Assembly: GCF_018070345.1 (NCBI RefSeq)
Contig: NZ_JAGPXX010000017.1
Coordinates: forward strand, 57,247 to 121,246
Direction: 5' to 3'
DNA length: 64,000 bases
Source: Streptomyces sp. F63
GTDB taxonomy: Bacteria; Actinomycetota; Actinomycetes; Streptomycetales; Streptomycetaceae
The notes under the pieces are model-generated. The model saw only the letters and a list, made by a program, of their open reading frames with translations. It did not search any database and was not told the origin of the DNA. Shown here one piece after another: positions 8,910-16,652 of the stretch. The position numbers and the translations under genes are program-made. Each line of letters begins with the position of its first letter. Positions within the stretch are counted from its first letter, which is position 1.

Positions 8910-9386
8910 AAACCTCCTGTGGCCGTTGTAGACATTCGGGGATACCGGAGCTAACGTTTCTCGTGTAACCGAAGGCGGAGCCGACGGGACGCGGCAGCGA
9001 CGACCGCGTGAGCAGGGCGGCACGGTGGTGCGGCGATGGGGCCGGCAGTGGGAAAGGGGCCCCGGCGCCGCCGGCCGGGCCGTACGGCTCCAGGAGCCGT
9101 CGGAGCGGTATCACCACGTTGATCACCGGAAGAGAGGAGCGCATCACCATCGGGATCGCCCGGGCGGCACCCCCCTCGCCACCCGGGTACGGCAAGGCCA
9201 GGAAAGGCAAGGTGGTCCTCGGTCAGGCATTCGAAGATCCCCGTATCCCGGCTTCCCGGCCGGCGTACGGAACGAGTGAGACCGGCGCAGTGAGCCGGTA
9301 GATGGTGTTGTATCCCTCGGGGCTCCGGTGCCACACGGCACCGGAGCCCCTCGACGCGCGTTCACACGACGGACTCAGAGACAGAG
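8910..9386. other. 477-base stretch, no convincing protein gene; possible short transcript ending in a hairpin
   Basis: Promoter-like sequence (GGATACCGGAGCTAACG near 8940) is followed by about 350 bases with weak coding character. A frame starting with GTG at 9008 and stopping at 9301 (97 residues) ends 18 bases before the strong hairpin at 9319-9350, but its residues look random. An untranslated or small RNA is equally possible. Confidence 0.3.
9319..9350 (+). terminator. Strong hairpin, probable terminator before the MerR gene
   Basis: GGGGCTCCGGTGCC and its exact complement flank an ACAC loop, giving a 14-bp perfect stem. It ends 36 bases before the MerR start, has no U-tract (usual in Streptomyces), and could end an upstream transcript or shape the MerR leader. 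Confidence 0.6.
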
Positions 9387-9728
9387 GTGCAGGTGGCAGC
9401 GGAAAACCCTCCCCCCACGACCGATCCCCTCGAAGACGACGACTACCCGGCCTACACCATGGGCCGCGCGGCGGAACTCATCGGCACCACCCCCGCCTTC
9501 CTCCGTGCCGTGGGGGACGCCCGGCTCATCACCCCGCTCCGCTCCGCGGGCGGCCACCGGCGCTACTCCCGCTACCAGCTGCGGATCGCCGCCCGGGCCC
9601 GCGAACTCGTCGACCAGGGAACCCCGGTCGAGGCGGCCTGCCGGATCATCATCCTGGAAGACCAGCTGGAAGAGGCCCGGCGCATCAACGAGCGGCTGCG
9701 CGGCGCGGAGTCCCCGTCCGGCCGCTGA
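9387..9728 (+). CDS. Small MerR-family DNA-binding protein
   Basis: This 113-residue protein carries a MerR winged helix-turn-helix: YTMGRAAELIGTTPAFLRAV (residues 24-43), then LITPLRSAGGHRRYSRYQL, followed by a helix LRIAARARELVDQGTPVEAA and a short coiled coil LEDQLEEARRINERLR. The short length and the HRRYS wing resemble HspR-like or BldC-neighbour MerR proteins without an effector domain. The start codon (GTG region at 9387) follows AGAGACAGAGGTGC. Its target genes cannot be named from the sequence. Confidence 0.85.
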   Translation: MQVAAENPPPTTDPLEDDDYPAYTMGRAAELIGTTPAFLRAVGDARLITPLRSAGGHRRYSRYQLRIAARARELVDQGTPVEAACRIIILEDQLEEARRINERLRGAESPSGR

Positions 9729-9862
9729 CGTTGCGTTCCCCGCGGAAGCGGCACCGGGTACCGGCGGCTGAACGTCCGCGCAGGAAGAGCCGGTACCGCC
9801 GCCTCCCCGGCGCCCGCATCCGCACGGGCCGCCGCCCCCGGATCCGTACCCGCGGGCACGGG

Positions 9863-10753
9863 TCACCGGCCGCCGGCCCGCAGGGTGCCGCGGGCCCTGG
9901 CCACCAGCTCCCGGCCCGCCGGACCGCTCGGGCCGCCGGCGCGCCACGCGAAGACCAGCCGCCCGCGCAGGTCCGGCCGGGTGATGGCGACGGCGGCCAG
10001 CCGCTCCGGCCGCGACGCGGCGACCACGGCGGGCAGGATCGCCACCCCCAGCCCGCGGGCCGCGAGTTCGGCGATGAGGCCCGGGTCGCCGGCCTCGAGC
10101 GCGATCCGGGGGGTGAAACCGGCCACCGCACAGGCCTCCTCCAGCCGGGCGCGCAGACCCGTGCCGGCGGGCAGGCTGATCAGCGCACGCTCCCGGAGCG
10201 TGTCGAGCGGGACGCGCGCGCGGGCGGCGAGTTCGTGGCCGCGGGCGACCGCGGCGACGATCGGCTGGTCGTCCACCACCAGGGACGCGAGGCCGTCCGG
10301 CACCGTGTCCCCCACGCTGATGACCGCCGCGTCGAGACGCCCCGTGCGCAGACCGTCGACCAGGCGGTCCGTGGTCTCCTCGGTGAGCGTGATCTCCACG
10401 GCCGGATGGTCCCGGTGGAAGTCCGCGAGGAGGCCGGGGAGATCCACCTTGTGGGAGGTGACGCTGCCGACCGCCACCGCGCCCCGGAGCAGACCCGTCA
10501 GCTCCTCGACGGCGAGCCGGGTGCCGTCCACCGCCGCGAGCGCGGCCCGCGCATGGGGAAGGGCGGCGGCGCCGGCCTCGGTGAGCCGCACCGACCGCCC
10601 GGAGCGGTCGAACAGTTCCTGCCCGAGCTCCCGTTCCAGACGGCGGATCTGCGCACTCACCCCGGGCTGCGCCACGTGGAGCCGCTCGGCGGCCCGGGTG
10701 AAGTTCCGTTCCTCGGCCACGGCCACGAAGTAGGCGAGCTGGCGCAGTTCCAT
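9863..10753 (-). CDS. LysR-family transcriptional regulator
   Basis: This 296-residue LysR protein has the N-terminal winged helix (MELRQLAYFVAVAEERNFTR, then RLHVAQPGVSAQIRRLERELG) in residues 1-60 and a periplasmic-binding-like effector domain from about 90. It diverges from the SnoaL-like gene with a 94-base spacer, the usual arrangement for a LysR regulator and its target. The region GTAVGS VTSHKVDLP and the pocket motif LPAGTGLRARLEEAC are typical of the family. The effector is unknown. Confidence 0.9.
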   Translation of the reverse strand: MELRQLAYFVAVAEERNFTRAAERLHVAQPGVSAQIRRLERELGQELFDRSGRSVRLTEAGAAALPHARAALAAVDGTRLAVEELTGLLRGAVAVGSVTSHKVDLPGLLADFHRDHPAVEITLTEETTDRLVDGLRTGRLDAAVISVGDTVPDGLASLVVDDQPIVAAVARGHELAARARVPLDTLRERALISLPAGTGLRARLEEACAVAGFTPRIALEAGDPGLIAELAARGLGVAILPAVVAASRPERLAAVAITRPDLRGRLVFAWRAGGPSGPAGRELVARARGTLRAGGR

Positions 10754-10847
10754 AACCGCTGATTCTAGTTCCCAGACCTGTCAGCTCTTGGACTTCTCGT
10801 ACGGGCTCCAGCAGGGTGGTGGCGAGCGAGAGATCAGGGAGGAACCC

Positions 10848-11261
10848 ATGACCGAGACGGGGACCGGGAACCGGGCGGGTAACGGAAGCGGCACCGGCGC
10901 GCGGGAACGCGCCGCCACCCCGGAGGACGTGACCCGGCTGTTCGTGGAGCGCGCCAACGCCCGGGACGCCGAGGGGCTGGCCGAGCTCTACGCCCCCGAC
11001 GCCGTGCTCGCCTACCCGCCGGGGGCCACGACGGTCGGCCGGGAGGCGATCCGCGCGGTGTGCGAACGGATGCTGGAGCACGTCCCGCTGCCCTTCCCCC
11101 GGGAGGAGCCGCTGCCCACGGTCCGCCACGGCGACCTCGCCCTCACCTCGACCCGCTCCGCGGACGGTACGGGCGGCAGGGTGCAGGTCGTGCGCCGCGA
11201 ACCGGACGGCGGCTGGGTGCGGATCATCGACCGGCCGGAGACCCCGGGCACACCGTCCTGA
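10848..11261 (+). CDS. SnoaL-like / DUF4440 nuclear-transport-factor-2 fold protein
   Basis: This 137-residue protein has the NTF2-like helix and sheet pattern VTRLFVERANARDAEGLAEL, then LYAPDAVLAYPPG, GREAIRAVCERML, ending in GGWVRIIDRPE. Members act as small isomerases, hydrolases or binding proteins; no catalytic pair can be assigned. ATG 10848 follows GGGAGGAACCC. The first 25 residues are Gly/Thr/Arg-rich and probably disordered. It is probably the target of the divergent LysR gene. Confidence 0.85.
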   Translation: MTETGTGNRAGNGSGTGARERAATPEDVTRLFVERANARDAEGLAELYAPDAVLAYPPGATTVGREAIRAVCERMLEHVPLPFPREEPLPTVRHGDLALTSTRSADGTGGRVQVVRREPDGGWVRIIDRPETPGTPS

Positions 11262-11295
11262 CGGGGCCGGCGCGCCGGCCCGGGAGGGCGTCCGG

Positions 11296-11739
11296 TCAGG
11301 ACGGTCCGGCCGGGCCGAAGTCGGGAAGGGTGAGCGAGCCGTCCTCGGCCAGAGGGAAGCCGGGATTGTGGGCGACCTCCCAGACATGCCCGTCGGGGTC
11401 GGTGAAGGTACCCGCGTACCCGCCGTAGAAGGTGGCGGCCCCGGGCCGGGTGATGGTGGCGCCCGCGTCCCCGGCCGCCGTGAGGAGTCCGTCGACCTCC
11501 TCGGGGGAGCGGAGGTTGTGGGCGAGCGCGATCCCGCCGAATCCGTCCGCCCGGGTGTCCTCGACACCGGAGTCCCGCGCGAGTTTCCCACGGTTCCACA
11601 GGACCAGGCCGAGGCAGCCCGCCTGGAAGAAGACCGTCCCCTCGACCTCCTGGCCCCGCCAGCCGAGGCGCTCGTAGAACGCCCGGGAGCGGGCCACGTC
11701 GGCGACGCCCAGGGTGATCAGGCTGATGCGCTGTTCCAT
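11296..11739 (-). CDS. VOC-family (glyoxalase/bleomycin-resistance-like) protein
   Basis: The 147 residues contain two beta-alpha-beta-beta-beta modules of the vicinal-oxygen-chelate fold. MEQRISLITLGVADVARSRA opens the first, and FYGGYAGTFTDPDGHVWEVA closes the second with its metal-binding Glu. The family includes glyoxalase I, dioxygenases and drug-binding proteins; substrate is unassigned. It converges on the SnoaL gene with 34 bases between them. Confidence 0.85.
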   Translation of the reverse strand: MEQRISLITLGVADVARSRAFYERLGWRGQEVEGTVFFQAGCLGLVLWNRGKLARDSGVEDTRADGFGGIALAHNLRSPEEVDGLLTAAGDAGATITRPGAATFYGGYAGTFTDPDGHVWEVAHNPGFPLAEDGSLTLPDFGPAGPS

Positions 11740-11987
11740 CCTGCAAAACCTACCCCGGGCCCCGCGGTTCCCGTGGCGGCGGGCGGGGACGGGGTGTCGC
11801 GTTCCGGTGTATAGAGTCTGCGGCTGGGGTGGTTTCCGGTGTCCGAGTCCTTCGCGGCGGTCGGTGCACCGGTCGACCGCGGGGGCAGGCGGCCCCTGCC
11901 GAGGGCGGCGGACCCGCTCGGTGCCGGGTGCCGTCCGGCCCGCCGCATCAGGACCGGCGGCGCCGGTGACGGAGAGGAGTGACCCGC

Positions 11988-12542
11988 GTGGGAGAGATCG
12001 GCGACAGCCTGCTCCGGGCCGATGAGGAGTCCTTCACCCGGCAGCCGCCCAAGTCCACGCAGGCGCGGGTCCGTTATCTGCTGGGGCGGGTCGGAACCAC
12101 CCGGGCGGTGGCCGGGCTGCTCGGCGTCAGCGTGCGCTCGGTCGAGCGCTATCTGCAGGGCACCCGGAGACATCCGCCCCGCCCCATCGCCGAGCGGCTG
12201 GAGGCCGAGGTCCGCCGCCGCTGGCAGCCCCGGGTCCGGGAGCGCGCCCGCCGCCGCGCCACCGACACCGGCATCACGGTGGAGACCCGGGCCCGCTTCG
12301 GTTTCACCGCCGCCCCCGGATCCACCGACGACGGCCGCGTCCGCCGCGTCACCCAGCACCTGCCGCCCGCGTACGCGGCCCGGCTGCTGGAGGCACGGGC
12401 GGCCGGTGCCGGCGAAGACGAACTGCGCGGCATCGTCGCCGAGGGCCTCCAGGAGATCTACTTCAAGGACGGCGGCCGCCGCGCCGGGGACCTGCGGGTG
12501 GAGTTCACGGACATCGACTACATCGACATCGGCTACGGCTGA
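11988..12542 (+). CDS. tpg: Telomere terminal protein Tpg
   Basis: The GTG at 11988 (after GGAGAGGAG) gives 184 residues, the usual length of Streptomyces Tpg. These proteins become covalently linked to the 5' ends of linear replicons and prime end-patching synthesis. Recognisable blocks are the start MGEIGDSLLRADEESFTR, PPKSTQARVRYLLGRVG, a helix-turn-helix-like AVAGLLGVSVRSVERYLQGT (residues 45-65), RRWQPRVRERARRRAT, TRARFGFTAAPGSTDD and the C-terminal VEFTDIDYIDI. In most streptomycetes tpg lies just after tap; here it is alone, about 41 kb from tap and 52 kb from the end. It may be the working copy or a paralogue. Confidence 0.82.
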   Translation: MGEIGDSLLRADEESFTRQPPKSTQARVRYLLGRVGTTRAVAGLLGVSVRSVERYLQGTRRHPPRPIAERLEAEVRRRWQPRVRERARRRATDTGITVETRARFGFTAAPGSTDDGRVRRVTQHLPPAYAARLLEARAAGAGEDELRGIVAEGLQEIYFKDGGRRAGDLRVEFTDIDYIDIGYG

Positions 12543-12843
12543 CGGTGCCCCGGCCCGGGCTCGCGCCGCACGCCGCCCGCGCCGCACGCCGCCCGCGGTG
12601 CCGGGCACCGGGGGGAAGACGCGTCGGGGGCCCGGCGGGTCTCGTCGAGGGCCGCCGAGGGGCCGGGGACCCGGGGCTCCGGCGCGGCCGGCGCCGGGCG
12701 GTGCGGCGGAGGGAGCGGTGAGGGGCTGCACAGCGGAAGACGCTGCGGCGGGGCCGGGGGCCCCGGGCGGCGGGCGCGGTGGGACGGGCCCGGGTGTGTA
12801 CGGCGGCGCCGGACGGGCTTCCGCCCGCCCGGCGCCCCTGTCG
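12543..12843. other. Non-coding GC-rich stretch between tpg and the CoA-disulfide reductase gene
   Basis: About 300 bases of extreme G+C with CGCCGCCCGCG-like direct repeats just after the tpg stop (12560-12600). No gene is visible; it is the convergent space between two transcripts. Confidence 0.4.
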
Positions 12844-14472
12844 TCAGCGGACGGGGCGGGCGGCCTCCCAGGTGCGCCGGCCCCCGTCCAGGTTGACGGT
12901 GCGGAATCCCTCCTGGACGAGGATCCGGAGCGCCGCGTGGCCGCGCAGTCCGCCCTCGCAGAAGAGGAGGATCTCCCGGCCGCGGGGGAGTTCGCCGAGG
13001 CGGGACCGCAGGTCGTCCAGCGGGATGTTGCGGGCACCGGGGATGGTGCCCGCCGCGTGCTCCGCGGGGGTCCGGACATCCAGGAGCAGCGCGCCCGCCG
13101 CCAGCCGGCTCTCCACCTCGTGCCACTGCACGGTGGGGCTGACCCCGTCGGCGAGGTTCCCGGCCACGTAACCCAGCATGTTGACGGGGTCCTTGGCCGA
13201 TCCGAAAGGCGGTGCGTAGGCGAGTTCCAGATCGGCCAGCTCCGGCGCGGCCAGACCGCCCGCGATGGCCGTGGCCAGGACGTCGATGCGCTTGTCGACG
13301 CCGTCCGTCCCCACCGCCTGTGCTCCCAGGATCCGTTCGCTGCCCGGCTCGACCAGCAGCTTCAGCGCCAGGGGCCGGGCGCCCGGGTAATAACCGGCGT
13401 GCGAGGCGGTGTGCAGGTGCAGGGCGCGGTAGGGGCGGTCGGCGTTCCGCAGCCGCTTCTCGTTCCAGCCCGTCGCGGCGGCGGTCAGGCCGAAGACCTT
13501 GACGACGGCCGTGCCGACGGACGGCCGGGCGCGGACCGGGCGGCCGGCGATGGCGTCGGCCACCAGGCGGCCGTGCCGGTTGGCCAGGTTGGCCAGCGGG
13601 ACCAGGGCCGGCTCGCCGCTGAACGCGTCCCGCTTCTCCGCCGCGTCCCCGACCGCGAAGACGTCCGGATCACTGGTGCGCTGCGTCCCGTCCACGGCGA
13701 TGCCGCCGAAGGGGCCCAGCTCCAGGCCCGCGGCCCGCGCCAGCGCGGTCTCCGGGCGGACTCCGGCGGCGAAGACCACCAGGTCTCCCGGGTGCGTCTC
13801 CCCGGTGCTGAGCTCCACCGCGTCCGGGAGGATCTTGGCGACCCGGGTGCTCAGCCGCAACTCGATGCCCCGGGTGGTGAGTTCGGCGGCGAGCGGCCGG
13901 GCCATCTCGGGATCCAGCGGGGCGAGCACCTGGTCCGCCGCCTCCACCAGCGCGACCGTGAGGCCCCGGTGCCGCAGGTTCTCGGCCACCTCCACGCCGA
14001 TGAAGCCGCCGCCGACCACCACCGCGCTCCGGGCGCCGTCCTCCACCCGGCGCAGCACCCGGTCGGAGTCCTGCACATCACGCAGCGTCAGGCCCCGTTC
14101 GGCGCCGGGGACCGGCGGTACGACGGGGGTGGCGCCGGGGCTGAGGACGAGCCGGTCGTAGGGCTCGGTGTACTCGCGGCCGTCGCGGAGATCGCGCACC
14201 CGCACGGTCCGGGCCGCCCGGTCGACCGAGAGGACCTCGTGCCCGGTGCGGACGTCCAGGGCGAACCGCGCCCCCAGGTCCTCGGGCGTCCGGAGCAGCA
14301 GGTCGGCGCGGTCCGGGATCACCCCGCCGATGTGGTACGGGAGACCGCAGTTGGCGTAGGACACATGCGCGCCGCGTTCCAGGACGACGATCTCCGCTCT
14401 TTCGTCGAGACGGCGCAGTCTGGTGGCGGCGGACATCCCGCCCGCGACCCCTCCGACGATGACGACCTTCAC
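12844..14472 (-). CDS. CoA-disulfide (persulfide) reductase with C-terminal rhodanese domain
   Basis: The 542-residue flavoprotein joins a pyridine-nucleotide-disulfide reductase (residues 1-445) to a rhodanese domain (455-542). FAD binding is seen in VVIVGGVAGGMSAATRLRRL; the active-site cysteine is in SYANCGLPYHIGG (about residue 43); the NAD(P)H site is VVVGGGFIGVEVAENL. The rhodanese loop is CEGGLRG, with its own cysteine. Enzymes of this layout reduce CoA-disulfide or CoA-/glutathione-persulfide and handle polysulfide. The gene sits behind a CsoR/CstR-like operator, matching the persulfide-stress regulons known elsewhere. Confidence 0.9.
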   Translation of the reverse strand: MKVVIVGGVAGGMSAATRLRRLDERAEIVVLERGAHVSYANCGLPYHIGGVIPDRADLLLRTPEDLGARFALDVRTGHEVLSVDRAARTVRVRDLRDGREYTEPYDRLVLSPGATPVVPPVPGAERGLTLRDVQDSDRVLRRVEDGARSAVVVGGGFIGVEVAENLRHRGLTVALVEAADQVLAPLDPEMARPLAAELTTRGIELRLSTRVAKILPDAVELSTGETHPGDLVVFAAGVRPETALARAAGLELGPFGGIAVDGTQRTSDPDVFAVGDAAEKRDAFSGEPALVPLANLANRHGRLVADAIAGRPVRARPSVGTAVVKVFGLTAAATGWNEKRLRNADRPYRALHLHTASHAGYYPGARPLALKLLVEPGSERILGAQAVGTDGVDKRIDVLATAIAGGLAAPELADLELAYAPPFGSAKDPVNMLGYVAGNLADGVSPTVQWHEVESRLAAGALLLDVRTPAEHAAGTIPGARNIPLDDLRSRLGELPRGREILLFCEGGLRGHAALRILVQEGFRTVNLDGGRRTWEAARPVR

Positions 14473-14498
14473 CTGATGCTCCGTTCCACTCCGTATTG

Positions 14499-14514
14499 AT
14501 ACCCCTGAGGGTAT
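14499..14514. promoter_or_regulatory. CsoR/CstR-like operator
   Basis: ATACCCCTGAGGGTAT is an exact palindrome of the ATACCC-N4-GGGTAT class bound by CsoR/CstR/RcnR-type repressors. It lies 26 bases upstream of the CoA-disulfide reductase ATG. No CsoR-family gene is in the window, so the repressor must be elsewhere. Confidence 0.7.
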
Positions 14515-14660
14515 GTATCCGGAGGGGGTGCAACGGGGGCCGAAGGTCCCGGGAGCGGGGAGCGGAACGGTCCAGTGAAAAGGCCGTGCCCCAGGGCCGA
14601 CCGGCCGCCCGCCCGGCGCCGGATCCCGCGCCGGGGAGGCCGGCCGGACGCCGGGACGCG

Positions 14661-14900
14661 CTACTGGACCGGTGAGTCCGGGGGCGGGACCCGGTACCCG
14701 CGTTCGCGTTCGACCGCCTCGACGCCGTCGACCGACTCCAGCCCCGGCAGCCGGTCGTCACGGACCGTCCCCGTGAGCGAACCGAGCTCCGGCAGTTCGG
14801 AGGCCACCTCCAGGCCCGCCTCCCGGAGGGCCCGGACCACCTCGGGAAACCGTCCCGGGTCGACCGCCACGACGACGGGTACGGGCCGGGGCGCGCTCAC
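14661..14900 (-). CDS. Small I9-like (peptidase-inhibitor/propeptide fold) protein downstream of the S8 protease
   Basis: A 79-residue protein starting with GTG at 14900, overlapping the protease stop by four bases (GTGA), so translation is coupled. The order VPVVVAVDPGRFPEVVRALREAG, then a turn, LTGTVRDDRLPGLESVDGVEAVERER, fits the ferredoxin-like I9 fold: strand, helix, strand, a second short helix with LPGLESVDGVEAVE, and a last strand. I9 domains normally sit as N-terminal chaperone-inhibitors of subtilases. Here one is separate, which suggests a free inhibitor or folding partner for the protease. Fold assignment is from pattern, not a search. Confidence 0.65.
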   Translation of the reverse strand: MSAPRPVPVVVAVDPGRFPEVVRALREAGLEVASELPELGSLTGTVRDDRLPGLESVDGVEAVERERGYRVPPPDSPVQ

Positions 14901-16246
14901 GGCACCTGCAGCAGTCCCGCTCCCACGTCGACGGCCGGCAGCGGCAGCCGACGGGCCCCGGCGAGCAGGAACGACTTGAGTTCGGCGGCCGACGCGCCCG
15001 GAACCGCCTCGGCGAACAGGGCGACGGCACCGGCCACATGGGGCGTGGCCATGCTGGTGCCCATCAGCCTGCGGTGGCCCGGGGGCCGCGGCCAGGACGA
15101 GAGCACGTCCACCCCGGGGGCGGCGATGTCGATCTGCCCGCCGTCGGGATGGAGCCCGGCATTGGAGAAGGACGCGACCGCGAATCCGCTGTCGAGCGCG
15201 CCGACGGCGAGAACCGAGGGGCAGTTCGCGGGATGCCCGACGGGCTCGGTGAACTCCGGGCGCCCGCTCTCGTTGCCCGCCGCGGCGACGACCAGGGTCC
15301 CCGCCCGCATCAGGCGCCGGGCGATCTGCTCGTACACCCGTGAGGGCCGCTCGCCCGGACCGACCGGGGAGCCGAGCGACATGGAGATGACCCGGCACCC
15401 CTGGCCGAAGGCCCAGTTCATGCCCGCCAGGATCTGGGTGTCGGTGCCGCCGCCCCCGTCGCCGAGCACCTTCCCCGCGTAGATCTCCGCCTCGCAGGCC
15501 ACGCCGTAGCGGGGCGCCGCGCCCGGCGTCCGCGGTCCGCAGGACGTGCCCACGCAGTGGGTGCCGTGTCCGTGGCCGTCCTGTGCGGCCTGGCCGGGGA
15601 CGAAGGAGACAGCCTCCTCCAGCCGTGCGGCCAGATCGGGATGGCCGGTGTCCACACCGGTGTCCAGGACGGCCACCCGCACCCCCCGGCCCGTGAAGGC
15701 GGAGCGCGCCACACCGGCCGCCTGCAGGCCCCAGGTCAGCTGCGACTCGTCGAAGCCGGCGGGCTCCGTCTCCGGTGCCGCGGTGGTGCCGAGGCGCGCC
15801 AGCGCGTGCTGGACGAGCTCCTCGACCCCGTCGTGGTAGCCGCGCAGATAGCCGGCCGTCTCGGCCGCCGTCCGGGACTCCGTCAACTGGGAGGCCCAGA
15901 GCACCCGTTCCCGCTCGACGGCGAGGACGGACGGGTCCTCCGCGGAGGCGGCCGTCACCGCCTGCCGCTGGTCGGGCGCCGCCTGGACGACGCCGACCCC
16001 GAGGTCCTCGAACACGACCGCCCCGGCTTGCTCCAGCACCTCCGCGGTGCTCTCCGTCACGCCGGGGCGTATCCGTTCCGCCGGTTCGGTGCCGGCCCGG
16101 GACCGCAGGGCCGCCATGCCCTCCTCCTCGGCCCCGGGGGCCAGGAGGACGAGGAAGCGGTCGGTGTACTCCCCGGCGGTCTTGGCGATGCCCGCGTCGG
16201 CCGGTTCAGGGCGGCCGCGGCCGCCCGCTGTCTCATGGTGGTTCAT
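14897..16246 (-). CDS. Intracellular S8 (subtilisin-like) serine protease
   Basis: This 449-residue subtilase shows the complete triad and oxyanion hole: Asp in VAVLDTGVDTGHPDL (about 194), His in GHGHGTHCVGT (about 229), Asn in VVAAAGNESG (about 324) and Ser in GTSMATPHVAGA (about 398). The first 140 residues begin with a charged, non-hydrophobic head, then a propeptide-like YTDRFLVLLAPGAEEE, with no signal peptide, so it probably acts in the cytoplasm. ATG 16246 follows GGAGCAGCC. A small I9-like gene is coupled to its end, and a protease-nuclease fusion diverges 406 bases away; the three may work together. Confidence 0.9.
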   Translation of the reverse strand: MNHHETAGGRGRPEPADAGIAKTAGEYTDRFLVLLAPGAEEEGMAALRSRAGTEPAERIRPGVTESTAEVLEQAGAVVFEDLGVGVVQAAPDQRQAVTAASAEDPSVLAVERERVLWASQLTESRTAAETAGYLRGYHDGVEELVQHALARLGTTAAPETEPAGFDESQLTWGLQAAGVARSAFTGRGVRVAVLDTGVDTGHPDLAARLEEAVSFVPGQAAQDGHGHGTHCVGTSCGPRTPGAAPRYGVACEAEIYAGKVLGDGGGGTDTQILAGMNWAFGQGCRVISMSLGSPVGPGERPSRVYEQIARRLMRAGTLVVAAAGNESGRPEFTEPVGHPANCPSVLAVGALDSGFAVASFSNAGLHPDGGQIDIAAPGVDVLSSWPRPPGHRRLMGTSMATPHVAGAVALFAEAVPGASAAELKSFLLAGARRLPLPAVDVGAGLLQVP

Positions 16247-16652
16247 GGCTGCTCCGGTTCAGGCCCCCCGGCGGGATGGTCCGTGTGCACCGGCCCGTCG
16301 GCCCAACGCCGTCGTCGTGCCCGTACCACCGGCGCGCCGTCGCGCGGCACGGGTGCCCCCACCGGTCCGGCCGGTGCTCCTCCCACCGTCGCGCCGCCGG
16401 GAGCCCCGCGCAAACGGGCGACGCGCCCCAGTCCGATGCCGCACCGCCGCGGGCGCCGTGGCCCTGCGACTACTCCATACGGGTGAGGGGTGCGGCATGC
16501 CCCGTATCCGCGGCCGGCGGGGGAACGGGGCCCCGACGCGGCCGGCGGAACCCGGTGCGGGGAGGCGGGGACGCCCCCGCGGCCGGACCATCGGGTGAGG
16601 GGGGAGCGACATCATCCGCCGTACGCCCCGCAGGGGCGGTGAGGAGGCGGCC
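16247..16652. other. Divergent intergenic region of the protease locus
   Basis: This 406-base region separates the S8 protease (leftward) from the protease-nuclease fusion (rightward) and must hold both promoters. CTACTCCATACGGGTGAGG near 16470 is the most promoter-like part. No gene is visible in it. Confidence 0.4.

Noticed and set aside
9008..9301. 97-residue frame ending just before a hairpin
   Set aside because: Position is suggestive, but residues look random and there is no ribosome-binding site; left as non-coding.
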